Both the position numbers and the translations under genes were made by a program. A stretch of DNA of 64,000 nt from Antarcticimicrobium sediminis. Lineage in GTDB: Bacteria; Pseudomonadota; Alphaproteobacteria; Rhodobacterales; Rhodobacteraceae. The stretch spans positions 62,001 through 126,000 of the forward strand of contig NZ_SMFP01000002.1 of assembly GCF_004348975.1 (NCBI RefSeq), given 5' to 3'. Of the stretch, positions 56,411 to 64,000 are shown one piece after another. Under the pieces are notes generated by a model, which was not told where the DNA came from, did not search any database, and saw only the letters and a list, made by a program, of their open reading frames with translations. Position 1 is the stretch's first letter; each line of letters opens with the position of its first letter.

Positions 56411-57148
56411 GTGCAACAGCAGGGTCCATCCGGCGCGCCCCCGGCGGTGATCGAGCTGCGCGGCATCACCCGGGTCTATGGCCGGGGCGAGGCCGAGGTG
56501 CGGGCGCTGGACGGGATCGACCTGACGATCCGGGCCGGCGAATTCGTCGCGATCATGGGGCCAAGCGGGTCGGGCAAATCCACCGCGATGAACGTGATAG
56601 GCTGTCTCGACAGCCCGACGGCGGGGGAATACCTGTTCAACGGGGTCGATGTGGCGCGGCTGGACAAGGACCAGCGGGCGCTGATCCGACGGCATTATCT
56701 GGGCTTCGTGTTTCAAGGCTATAACCTGTTGCCGCGCACCCCGGCGCTGGAAAATGTGGAGCTGCCGCTGATCTACAAGGGCGTAGGCGCGGCCGAGCGG
56801 CGCGCCCGCGCGCTGGCGGCGCTGGAGCAGGTGGGGTTGGCGAATCGCGGGCATCACGATCCGTCCGAGCTGTCCGGGGGGCAGCAACAGCGCGTCGCCA
56901 TCGCGCGCGCCTTGGCGGGATCGCCCGAGGTGCTGCTGGCGGATGAGCCGACCGGCAACCTCGACACCCATCGCTCGGCCGAGATCATGGAGCTACTGGC
57001 GCGGTTGCGCGCCGAGACAGGGCTGACCATCGTCATGGTGACCCATGAAGAGGACATGGCCGCCTATGCCGACCGGCTGATCTGGATGGTGGACGGGCGC
57101 ATCGCCGATGACCGCCCGACACAGCGGGGCGCACGCGATGCTGGGTGA
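56411..57148 (+). CDS. MacB/LolD-like ABC exporter ATPase
   Basis: A 245-residue ATPase starting at GTG 56411, four bases after the adaptor gene. Walker A is GPSGSGKST, the Q loop GFVFQGYNLLPRT, the signature LSGGQQQRVAIARALAG, and Walker B LLADEPTGNLD, with the TGNLD form characteristic of MacB/LolD. It overlaps the permease gene by 11 bases. MacB is usually one polypeptide; here ATPase and permease are separate genes, a common alternative. Confidence 0.93.
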   Translation: MQQQGPSGAPPAVIELRGITRVYGRGEAEVRALDGIDLTIRAGEFVAIMGPSGSGKSTAMNVIGCLDSPTAGEYLFNGVDVARLDKDQRALIRRHYLGFVFQGYNLLPRTPALENVELPLIYKGVGAAERRARALAALEQVGLANRGHHDPSELSGGQQQRVAIARALAGSPEVLLADEPTGNLDTHRSAEIMELLARLRAETGLTIVMVTHEEDMAAYADRLIWMVDGRIADDRPTQRGARDAG

Positions 57149-58349
57149 GACGATCCGTTTGGCGGTGCGGGCGATTTGGCGCAATGCGCTGCGCTCATTC
57201 CTGACCGTGTTGGGGGTGGTGATCGGGGTGGCGGCGGTGATCGCCATGGTCACGGTCGGGCAGGGCTCTTCGGCGCAGGTGACGCGGGACGTGGAAAAGC
57301 TGGGCACCAATGTGCTGATGATCCGGCCCGGGCAGGTCGCCATGGGGCCGCGCAGTTCCAGCGGCACGGCGCGGGCGTTCGATCTGGGCGATGTGGAGCG
57401 GCTGATCCGCGAGGTGCCGGTGATTGAGACCGCCAGCGCCGCCGAGCAGAGCCAGATGAGCGCGGTCTCGGGCAATCTCAACCATCGCACCACCGTGCTG
57501 GGGGCGGGCAATGCCTATCTGGATGCGACCGACTGGGAGATCGCGCTGGGCCGCCGGTTCGTCACCGGCGAGGAGCGCGGCGGGCGCGCCGTCTGCCTGC
57601 TTGGGGAAACGGTGCGGCAAGAGCTGTTCGGCAATACCAACCCGGTGGGCGAGGCGATCCGGCTGAAATCCATCTCTTGCGAGGTGATCGGGGTGCTGGT
57701 GGCCAAGGGCGCGTCAAGCTTTGGCAGCAATCAGGACGATATCGTGATGATTCCGGTGCGGACCTTTCAGCGCCGGATCGCCGGCAGCAGCAATGTGAAC
57801 ATGATCTATGTGGCGGTGCGCGACGGGGCCTCAAGCGATCTGGCCAAGGTGGAGATCGAAGGGGTGCTGCGCGAGATGCGCCGGATCGGGGCGGGGGAAG
57901 AGGATGACTTCACCGTGATGGACATGAAGCAGCTGGCCAGCATGTTGACCGGCATCACCAATGTGCTGACCGGGTTGCTGGCGGCGGTGGCGGCGGTCAG
58001 CCTGCTGGTGGGCGGCATCGGCATCATGAATATCATGCTGGTGAGCGTCACCGAGCGCACCCATGAGATCGGCATTCGTCTGGCGGTGGGAGCGCAGGCG
58101 CGGCAGGTGTTGCAGCAGTTTCTGGTCGAGGCGATCGTGCTGTCTCTGATGGGCGGGCTGATGGGGATCGCGCTGGGCCTTGGGTTGGCGATGCTGGCGG
58201 CGCAGATCATGACGATTCCCTTTACGCCCGACCCTATGGTGGTGCTGGGGGCGTTTGCCTTTTCCGCGCTGGTCGGGGTGGTGTTCGGCTATTTCCCGGC
58301 GCGGCGGGCGGCGCAGATGGACCCGATCGAGGCGCTGCGCCACCAGTAG
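57138..58349 (+). CDS. MacB/FtsX-like ABC exporter permease
   Basis: A 403-residue membrane protein. The first helix contains LRSFLTVLGVVIGVAAVIAM, the conserved MacB permease start, followed by a large periplasmic domain of about 220 residues. Three C-terminal helices include VGGIGIMNIMLVSVTERTHEIGIRLAVGA and the ending GYFPARRAAQMDPIEALRHQ, both diagnostic of the FtsX-like family. With the adaptor it forms a mechanotransmission-type exporter for an unknown molecule (antibiotic, peptide or lipid in known cases). Confidence 0.93.
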   Translation: MLGETIRLAVRAIWRNALRSFLTVLGVVIGVAAVIAMVTVGQGSSAQVTRDVEKLGTNVLMIRPGQVAMGPRSSSGTARAFDLGDVERLIREVPVIETASAAEQSQMSAVSGNLNHRTTVLGAGNAYLDATDWEIALGRRFVTGEERGGRAVCLLGETVRQELFGNTNPVGEAIRLKSISCEVIGVLVAKGASSFGSNQDDIVMIPVRTFQRRIAGSSNVNMIYVAVRDGASSDLAKVEIEGVLREMRRIGAGEEDDFTVMDMKQLASMLTGITNVLTGLLAAVAAVSLLVGGIGIMNIMLVSVTERTHEIGIRLAVGAQARQVLQQFLVEAIVLSLMGGLMGIALGLGLAMLAAQIMTIPFTPDPMVVLGAFAFSALVGVVFGYFPARRAAQMDPIEALRHQ

Positions 58350-58426
58350 ACGATTGCTGGCGGGGTGCAGGGCCGGAGGGGCGGGCGATAGGGTGTAATG
58401 CGGTGAAAGGCAGGAAAATCCATGCC

Positions 58427-58458
58427 ATGTGAAATCGATGCGATTTGCCTCTTCACAT
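58427..58458. other. nested inverted repeats between exporter operon and tRNA-Leu
   Basis: ATGTGAA and TTCACAT flank an inner AAATCG-ATG-CGATTT hairpin. It may terminate the exporter operon or be an operator; the two pairings are alternatives. Confidence 0.4.
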
Positions 58459-58501
58459 CGCCGGATCGCTCGTCTATACGCCGCCACATCAGCCCGATAG
58501 T

Positions 58502-58588
58502 GCGGTCGTGGCGGAATTGGTAGACGCGCAGCGTTGAGGTCGCTGTGGGGTAACACCCGTGGAAGTTCGAGTCTTCTCGACCGCACCA
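58502..58588 (+). tRNA. tRNA-Leu (anticodon GAG)
   Basis: An 87-base cloverleaf with CCA encoded. The acceptor stem is GCGGTCG with CGACCGC. The anticodon stem CAGCG/CGCTG encloses loop TTGAGGT, so the anticodon is GAG, reading CUC and CUU leucine codons. A long variable arm (GTGGGGTAACACCCGT region) marks it as a class II tRNA, and the T arm contains GTTCGAGTC. Confidence 0.95.
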
Positions 58589-58592
58589 TTCG

Positions 58593-58632
58593 GCCCTGAA
58601 AGGACTGGCCTTGCAAGGCCAATCCATAGGGC
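58593..58632 (+). terminator. stem-loop terminator after tRNA-Leu
   Basis: A nested hairpin begins five bases after the tRNA: outer GCCCT/AGGGC, then GGA/TCC, and inner TGGCCTT-GC-AAGGCCA. TTTG follows. It is a plausible tRNA terminator. Confidence 0.65.
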
Positions 58633-59093
58633 TTTGAGCGGTTTGAGTGAACCTCCCCCACAATTTGCATTCAGTCCCCGGCATCCGGCCCCCTTCTGAT
58701 CCAATACCGTTCTCTGATCCGTGCTCCGGTTCTGGACGTCTGCGCCCTTCCGCTTGGGTGGGCCGTCGTCTTGCGTCGCTTGATGACGTCCGTGTTCCCG
58801 GCCTGATGGATCCTAGGGACCCCCTATGGTCTGATCGGCTGTTGCTGCATGTCGGTTTCGGCACGCCGCGCGATCCGATCTTTGCTTTCCCACGCGACAG
58901 CAGGGCGCGCCGGTTTGCTTGATCCTTGGGCGCGAATGGGTGAAAAATACTTATTGTGCAGCGGTTTATGAACCTATGATGAAATTACATATTTAGCCGG
59001 TTTCAATCGTTGACCGCGGCGGGGGCTTTGGGCAGACTCGACTGTGCGGGGGGCCGGGATGCCGGACGTTCCCTAGGACAAGGAGCATTTCGG
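58633..59093. other. intergenic region before the peptide-type importer operon
   Basis: About 460 bases with no convincing gene; one open frame (58647-58922) has a low-complexity Pro/Arg-rich product without family resemblance. The last 170 bases are AT-rich for this genome (around 58940-59000) and probably hold the promoter of the importer operon. AAGGAG at 59080-59085, eight bases before ATG 59094, is a strong ribosome-binding site. Confidence 0.6.
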
Positions 59094-60587
59094 ATGACAA
59101 GACTGCATGGATCATTTCTGACATTTGCCGCCACGCTGGCGCTTGGCCTAGGGGCCGGGGCGGGCGGCGCATTGGCGGCATCGAGCATCGTCATCGGGCT
59201 GCAGCAGGAGCCCACCAATCTTGACCCGACCGCGGATGCCACCGCCTCGATCGACGGGATGCTGACGCAAAACGTCTATGAATCCCTTACCATCGTGTCC
59301 GAGAGCGGCGAGGTGCTGCCCGCGCTGGCCGAGAGTTGGACCGTGTCCGAGGATGGGCTGGTCTATACCTTCAACCTTGTGCAGGGCGCCAAGTACCACG
59401 ATGGCACCGATTTCGATTCCGCCGATGTGGTGTTCGCCTTTTCGCGGGCCATGGCCGAGGACAGCGTCAACCCGTCCAAGAGCATCTTCAAACCGATCGA
59501 TACCGTGACCGCCCCCGATGCGCATACCGTGGTCATCACGCTGACGCGCAAGGATGCGTTTTTTCTGTTCAACATGGCGCAGGGCGATGCCTCGATCGTT
59601 GCCGAGGAAAGCGCCGATGGCAACAACGCCACCCCGGTTGGCACCGGCCCGTTCAAGTTCGATGGCTGGACCCGAGGCGACCGGCTGACACTGGTCAAGA
59701 ACTCGGATTGGCGCGGGGCCGGGGATGTAGCGCTCGACAAGGTCGAATTCCGCTTCATCTCGGATGCCGCAGCCGCCACTGCGGCCATGATGTCGGAAGA
59801 GCTGGACGCCTATCCCGCGTTCCCGGCGCCGGAGCTTTTGCCGCAGTTCGAGGCCGATCCGCGCTTCAAGGTCGAGGTGGGCAGCACCGAGGGCGAGGTG
59901 ATCCTTGCCATGAACAACTCCAAGCCGCCGTTCGACAATGTCGAGGTGCGCCGCGCCATCAGCTATGCCATCAACCGCGACGAGATCATCGACGGGGCGA
60001 TGTATGGTCAGGCGCTGCCGATCGGCAGCTTCTACCCGCCCCATGGTCCGGCCTATGTCGATCTGACCGGCCTGTATCCGCATGACGCGGAAAAGGCCAA
60101 GGCGATGTTCGAAGAGGCAGGCGTTGCGGGCACCACAATGACCCTGCGGGTTCCGCCCTTTCCCTATGCCACCCGCTCGGCCGAGATCATTCAGGCAGAG
60201 CTGGCGGATGCCGGTGTCGATGTGAAGGTCGAGAATGTCGAATGGGGCTTCTGGATCGACGAGATCTACAAGAAAAAGAACTATGACATGACGATCATCG
60301 CCCATACGGCCCCGAACGACATGGGCAACTTTGCCCGTGGGCCGGGGTATTTCTATGGCTATGACGATGCGACGTTCACCGCCCTGTGGGACGAGATCCA
60401 GACCGAGGCCGATCCCGACAAGCGTAACGACCTGCTGAAAAAGGGGCAGGAGTATCTGGCCGATCAGGCCGTGCATGGTTTCCTGTTCCAGATGCCGCGT
60501 CTGAGTGTGCTCAAGACCGGCGTCGACGGGTTCTGGGCCTCGGCCCCGGTGCTGTATCAGCCGCTGGCGGGCGTCTCCGTGAACTGA
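59094..60587 (+). CDS. peptide/nickel-type ABC transporter substrate-binding protein
   Basis: A 497-residue family 5 binding protein. A Sec signal peptide (residues 1-29, ending GALAA) precedes IVIGLQQEPTNLDPTADATA. WTVSEDGLVYTFNLVQGAKYHDGTDFDSADV and AISYAINRDEIIDGAMYGQA are the family landmarks. Members bind oligopeptides, dipeptides, nickel, opines or glycosides; this sequence gives no decisive ligand. It heads a complete five-gene importer operon. Confidence 0.92.
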   Translation: MTRLHGSFLTFAATLALGLGAGAGGALAASSIVIGLQQEPTNLDPTADATASIDGMLTQNVYESLTIVSESGEVLPALAESWTVSEDGLVYTFNLVQGAKYHDGTDFDSADVVFAFSRAMAEDSVNPSKSIFKPIDTVTAPDAHTVVITLTRKDAFFLFNMAQGDASIVAEESADGNNATPVGTGPFKFDGWTRGDRLTLVKNSDWRGAGDVALDKVEFRFISDAAAATAAMMSEELDAYPAFPAPELLPQFEADPRFKVEVGSTEGEVILAMNNSKPPFDNVEVRRAISYAINRDEIIDGAMYGQALPIGSFYPPHGPAYVDLTGLYPHDAEKAKAMFEEAGVAGTTMTLRVPPFPYATRSAEIIQAELADAGVDVKVENVEWGFWIDEIYKKKNYDMTIIAHTAPNDMGNFARGPGYFYGYDDATFTALWDEIQTEADPDKRNDLLKKGQEYLADQAVHGFLFQMPRLSVLKTGVDGFWASAPVLYQPLAGVSVN

Positions 60588-60684
60588 CCCCCTGTGGTCG
60601 ATCCCGACAGGTCTTGCCGGCCGTACGCGGCCGGCGTTTCCCCTTTGTGGCCGGTTGGTCGCAAAGGGGCAGGAACGTGCTGAT

Positions 60685-61629
60685 ATGACATATTACCTTG
60701 CCCGCCGCATGTTGAGCTTTGCGCTGACGCTGTTCGCGGTTTCCATCGTGGTGTTCGCGGCGATGAATGTGCTGCCGGGCGACCCGGCGCTGACCATTCT
60801 GGGGCTCGACGCCACCGAGGATGCGCTCGCCGCGCTGCGCGAGCAACTGGGGCTGAACGCGCCGCTGGTCACGCGGTATTTTCTCTGGGTTGGCCATGCG
60901 CTGACCGGGGATTTCGGGGTGAGCCATTCCTTTGGCGTGCCGGTGTCGGAATTGATCGGCGAGCGTTTGCCGCTGACCGTCTCGCTGGCGCTGTCGGGGA
61001 TCGTTTTGACCGTGGTTCTGGCGCTGGCGCTGGGGGTCGGGGCGGCGGCCAATCACGGCAAGGCCGGCGATTGGGGCGTGATGTTCCTGAGCCAGATCGG
61101 CATTGCCATCCCCGCCTTTTGGCTGTCGATGCTGTTGGTGATCCTGTTCGCGGTCAAGCTGCGCTGGTTCCCGCCCGGTGGGTTCCCCGGATGGGGCGAA
61201 CCGCTGGATGCGATGCGCTCGCTGGTCCTGCCCACCGTGGCGCTGGCGCTGGTGCAATCGGCGGTGCTGGCACGGGTCACACGGTCGTCCGTGTTGGAGG
61301 TGATGCGACAGGATTATGTCCGCACCGCGCGCGCCACCGGGTTTTCGCACCGCCGGGTTCTGTGGTTGCACGTGCTGCCCAATGCGCTGGTGCCGATCGT
61401 CACCATCGTGGGGATGCAATTCGCGGCGCTGGTGACGGGAACGATCGTGATCGAGAATGTGTTCTATCTGCCTGGCTTGGGGCGGTTGATCTTTCAATCC
61501 ATTTCCAACCGCGATCTGCCGACCGTGCAGGCGCTGGTGATGCTGTTCGCCGCCATCGTGGTGACAGCGAATTTCGTCGTCGATCTGGTCTATGTGCTGA
61601 TCGACCCTCGCCTGAAGTCGCGTGCATGA
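60685..61629 (+). CDS. peptide-type ABC transporter permease (DppB-like)
   Basis: A 314-residue permease. ATG 60685 gives MTYYLARRMLSFALTLFAVS, the usual DppB/OppB start. VLPGDPALTILG follows in the first periplasmic loop. The EAA loop is RQDYVRTARATGFSHRRVLW, followed by HVLPNALVPIVTIVGMQF. About six membrane helices are visible. It overlaps the next permease gene by four bases (ATGA). Confidence 0.93.
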   Translation: MTYYLARRMLSFALTLFAVSIVVFAAMNVLPGDPALTILGLDATEDALAALREQLGLNAPLVTRYFLWVGHALTGDFGVSHSFGVPVSELIGERLPLTVSLALSGIVLTVVLALALGVGAAANHGKAGDWGVMFLSQIGIAIPAFWLSMLLVILFAVKLRWFPPGGFPGWGEPLDAMRSLVLPTVALALVQSAVLARVTRSSVLEVMRQDYVRTARATGFSHRRVLWLHVLPNALVPIVTIVGMQFAALVTGTIVIENVFYLPGLGRLIFQSISNRDLPTVQALVMLFAAIVVTANFVVDLVYVLIDPRLKSRA

Positions 61630-62447
61630 CCCGAAAGCTTCCCTCAAACCTGTTGATTGGCGCCGTTCTGGTGGCGCTGGTGGTTGCCGTCGCGCTGCTG
61701 TCGCTGGTCTGGACGCCGCATGATTTTGCCCAGATGAACATCCGGGGCAAGTTCGCGGCGCCGGGGGCCGAGCACTGGCTGGGCACCGACCAGTTGGGGC
61801 GCGATGTGGTGTCGCAACTGATGGCGGCGGCGCGCAATTCGATGGCCGTGGCCTTTATCGCGGTGCTGCTGGGGGGCAGTATCGGCGTGGCGCTGGGGCT
61901 GACGGCCTCGGCCGTGGGGGGCGTGTTCGAAGAGGGGATCATGCGCCTTGCGGATCTTGGCTTTGCCTTTCCGGCGCTGCTGTTCGCGATCATGCTGGCG
62001 GCGGTGTTCGGCCCGTCGCTGAGCAATGCGGTTCTGGCCATCGCTTTCATCAACATCCCGATCTTTGCCCGCGTCACCCGCGCCTCGGCGAACCAGATCT
62101 GGATGCGGGAATATGTGGCTGCCGCCCGCGCTGCCGGGCTGGGGCGGTTCGCGATCTCGCGCGATCATGTGCTGCCCAATATTGCCGCGCCGATCATCGT
62201 GCAGGCAACCATCGAATTCGCCGTGGCAATCCTGGCCGAAGCGGCGCTGTCCTATCTTGGTCTTGGGGCGCAGCCGCCCGCGCCGTCTTGGGGGCGGATG
62301 CTGTCCGAGGCGCAGACGCTGATCTATCTGGCGCCGCAACTGGCGATCTATCCGGGGCTTTGCATCGTGACGGCGGTGCTGGGGTTTGGCCTGTTGGGCG
62401 ACGGGTTGCGCGATGTCACCGATCCACGCCTGTCACGGGAGCGTTAG
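61626..62447 (+). CDS. peptide-type ABC transporter permease (DppC-like)
   Basis: A 273-residue permease partner. HWLGTDQLGRDVVSQLMAAAR is the conserved DppC periplasmic motif. The EAA loop is MREYVAAARAAGLGRFAISR, followed by HVLPNIAAPIIVQATIEFA and EAALSYLGLGAQPPAPSWG, all typical. It forms the channel with the preceding permease. Its stop codon is immediately followed by the ATG of the first ATPase gene. Confidence 0.93.
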   Translation: MTRKLPSNLLIGAVLVALVVAVALLSLVWTPHDFAQMNIRGKFAAPGAEHWLGTDQLGRDVVSQLMAAARNSMAVAFIAVLLGGSIGVALGLTASAVGGVFEEGIMRLADLGFAFPALLFAIMLAAVFGPSLSNAVLAIAFINIPIFARVTRASANQIWMREYVAAARAAGLGRFAISRDHVLPNIAAPIIVQATIEFAVAILAEAALSYLGLGAQPPAPSWGRMLSEAQTLIYLAPQLAIYPGLCIVTAVLGFGLLGDGLRDVTDPRLSRER

Positions 62448-63422
62448 ATGATCGAGATGCAATCCTTTTCGGTCTCGTTCGGTGCGGGCGAAGCGCTGCG
62501 CGAGGCGAGCTTTGTGATCACCCCCGGCGACCGGCTGGGCGTTGTGGGTGAAAGTGGCAGCGGCAAGACCATGCTGGGGTTGAGCCTGATGGGCATGGCG
62601 CCGGATGCGGCCAAGCTGTCGGGGAAGTTGCGGATCGACGGGCGCGATATGTCGGGGGCGAGCGAGCGCGACTGGCAGGCGCTGCGCGCGCGCAAGGTGG
62701 CGATGATCTTTCAGGAGCCGATGGCCGCGCTCAACCCTTTGCGGCGGGTGGGCGAGACCCTGTGCGAACCGCTGCGCCAGCATCTGGGGCTGAGTCGCTC
62801 TGCCGCCCGGGCCCGGGCGTTCGAGCTGTTCGAGGAGGTCGGCATTCCCGATCCTGAGGCCCGGCTGGAGCAGTTCCCGCACCAATTGTCCGGCGGGCAG
62901 CGGCAACGGGTGCTGATCGCGCTGGCGCTGGCCTGCGATCCCGAACTGCTGATCGCGGATGAACCGACCACGGCGCTGGATGCCAATGTGGCGCTGCGGA
63001 TCACCGATCTGCTGGTGCGGCTGGCGAAACACCGCAACATGGCGCTGATCTTTGTCAGCCACGATCTGGCGGCGGTGGCGCGGGCCACTGCGGAGATCAT
63101 GGTGATGTATGGCGGTGAGATCGTCGAGCGGGGACCGACCCGCGCCGTGCTGGACGCGCCGGCCCATCCCTATACCCGTGGCCTGCTGGAGGCGCGCCCC
63201 AGCCCGCAGTCTAAGGCGCGCGGCCCGGACGGCAAGCGGCCACGGCTGACCACCATTCCGGGCGTCGTGCCGCAGTTGCATGACCTGCCCGCGGGCTGTC
63301 GGTTTTCGGGGCGCTGCCCGGTGGAGCTGCCGGTTTGCGCAGCGGTGCGGGCGCCGGTCTGTGCCGTTGCGGCGGACCGCACAGCCGCCTGCCATGCGCT
63401 GGTTTCGGAGGGCGGGGCATGA
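62448..63422 (+). CDS. peptide-type ABC transporter ATPase (DppD-like)
   Basis: A 324-residue ATPase. Walker A is GESGSGKT, the Q loop MIFQEPMAALNPLRRVGETL, the signature LSGGQRQRVLIALAL, and Walker B LLIADEPTTALD. The C-terminal extension includes HPYTRGLLEARPSP and a Cys-rich segment (CRFSGRCPVELPVCAAV) that in this family can bind an iron-sulfur cluster. It overlaps the second ATPase gene by four bases. Confidence 0.93.
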   Translation: MIEMQSFSVSFGAGEALREASFVITPGDRLGVVGESGSGKTMLGLSLMGMAPDAAKLSGKLRIDGRDMSGASERDWQALRARKVAMIFQEPMAALNPLRRVGETLCEPLRQHLGLSRSAARARAFELFEEVGIPDPEARLEQFPHQLSGGQRQRVLIALALACDPELLIADEPTTALDANVALRITDLLVRLAKHRNMALIFVSHDLAAVARATAEIMVMYGGEIVERGPTRAVLDAPAHPYTRGLLEARPSPQSKARGPDGKRPRLTTIPGVVPQLHDLPAGCRFSGRCPVELPVCAAVRAPVCAVAADRTAACHALVSEGGA

Positions 63423-64000
63423 GCGCGCCGCTGTTGCAGGCCAAGGCGTTGACGCGGCGCTATGCGCTGCCGCGCACATCGCTGTTCAAGCCCGCCCCGG
63501 ATCTGGTCGCCGTGAACAGCGCCAGCTTTTCCCTGCATCGGGGCGAGACGCTGGGCGTCGTCGGCGAATCCGGGTCAGGTAAATCGACGCTCGCCCGTAT
63601 GGTCATGGCGTTCGAGGCCCCTGACGAAGGCCATATCCTGTTCGAGGGGCAAGACCTGAACGCGGTGTCGTCGCAAGAGCTGCGCCGCCTGCGCCGCCGG
63701 TTCCAGATGGTGTTTCAGGACCCCTTTGGCTCGCTCGACCCGCGCCGCAGCATCGGCTGGTCGATTGCCGAACCGTTGCGTGCGATGGGCGAGGACAGCA
63801 AGGCCCGCGTCGACGAGGCGCTGGAGCAAGTCGGCCTGACCGCTTCGGTCGCGGGGCGTTATCCGCATGAATTCTCGGGTGGCCAACGCCAGCGCGTCGC
63901 CATCGCCCGTGCCATTGTCACCCGGCCTGCGTTGCTGGTCGCGGACGAGGCCGTCTCGGCGCTTGATGTGTCGGTTCAGGCGCAGATCCTGAACTTGCTG
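63419..64000 (+). CDS. peptide-type ABC transporter ATPase (DppF-like), truncated by window end
   Basis: The frame is open from ATG 63419 to the last base, giving 194 residues of a protein usually about 320 long. Walker A is GESGSGKST, the Q loop MVFQDPFGSLDPRRSIG, the signature FSGGQRQRVAIARAI, and Walker B LLVADEAVSALD, with Ala where Pro is commoner (DEPVSALD). VQAQILNLL is the conserved D-loop follow-on. It is the second ATPase of the importer. Confidence 0.93.
   Translation, partial: MSAPLLQAKALTRRYALPRTSLFKPAPDLVAVNSASFSLHRGETLGVVGESGSGKSTLARMVMAFEAPDEGHILFEGQDLNAVSSQELRRLRRRFQMVFQDPFGSLDPRRSIGWSIAEPLRAMGEDSKARVDEALEQVGLTASVAGRYPHEFSGGQRQRVAIARAIVTRPALLVADEAVSALDVSVQAQILNLL

Noticed and set aside
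58647-58922. A 91-codon open frame after tRNA-Leu
   Set aside because: Non-ATG start, Pro/Arg-rich product, no ribosome-binding site and no family resemblance.

Overview
The window is high-GC chromosomal DNA of an alphaproteobacterium, most likely a marine Rhodobacteraceae (Roseobacter-group) species. The basis is gene content: a DUF3305/DUF3306-linked formate dehydrogenase, bioMNY, an L-carnitine dehydrogenase-thioesterase fusion, aa3 oxidase preceded by an FnrL-type box, and a terminator-like repeat I associate with this family. No rRNA, CRISPR array, insertion sequence, phage or origin was found. One tRNA gene, Leu(GAG), is present.

Layout. 1-10471 (+): a membrane-bound periplasmic formate dehydrogenase locus (DUF3305, DUF3306, TorD-like chaperone, a 65-aa Tat-signal protein, FdhA, FdhB, FdhC, a 41-aa membrane peptide), followed by a two-component pair whose NtrC-like regulator lacks the GAFTGA loop. 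10509-16512 (-): urea ABC transporter urtABCDE, with an attenuator hairpin after urtA and no urease genes in view. 16879-19500: a MarR regulator, divergent from the biotin ECF transporter bioMNY. 19564-20871 (-): glutamate dehydrogenase. 21190-27997 (+): a complete second, N-type F1F0 ATPase operon, atpDCQRBEFAG. 28213-35250 (+): GntR regulator, a SsuABC-type ABC importer, then an Lrp regulator, a semialdehyde dehydrogenase and a class III aminotransferase. 35488-40139: small lipoprotein, metG, MFS permease, aldo/keto reductase. 40243-43787: carnitine catabolism (CdhR-like regulator, BKACE enzyme, carnitine dehydrogenase-thioesterase). 43875-54163: mixed housekeeping and regulatory genes (ubiH-like hydroxylase, HAD phosphatase, GntR regulator, a putatively c-di-GMP-controlled glycosyltransferase, carA, YqeY, DUF2244, ctaD, HIT). 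54346-58349: lipB and a MacAB-like exporter. 58502-64000: tRNA-Leu and a peptide-type ABC importer that runs off the end of the window.

Together these modules suit a heterotroph that oxidises formate, scavenges urea, biotin, carnitine and peptides, and tunes respiration to oxygen. The gene content is mostly recognisable; I did not find a wholly unknown multi-gene system. The items most worth follow-up are the MshEN-glycosyltransferase fusion, the GAFTGA-less regulator beside formate dehydrogenase, the N-ATPase, the repeated 3'-end element, and the small membrane and lipoprotein genes that are easy to miss.
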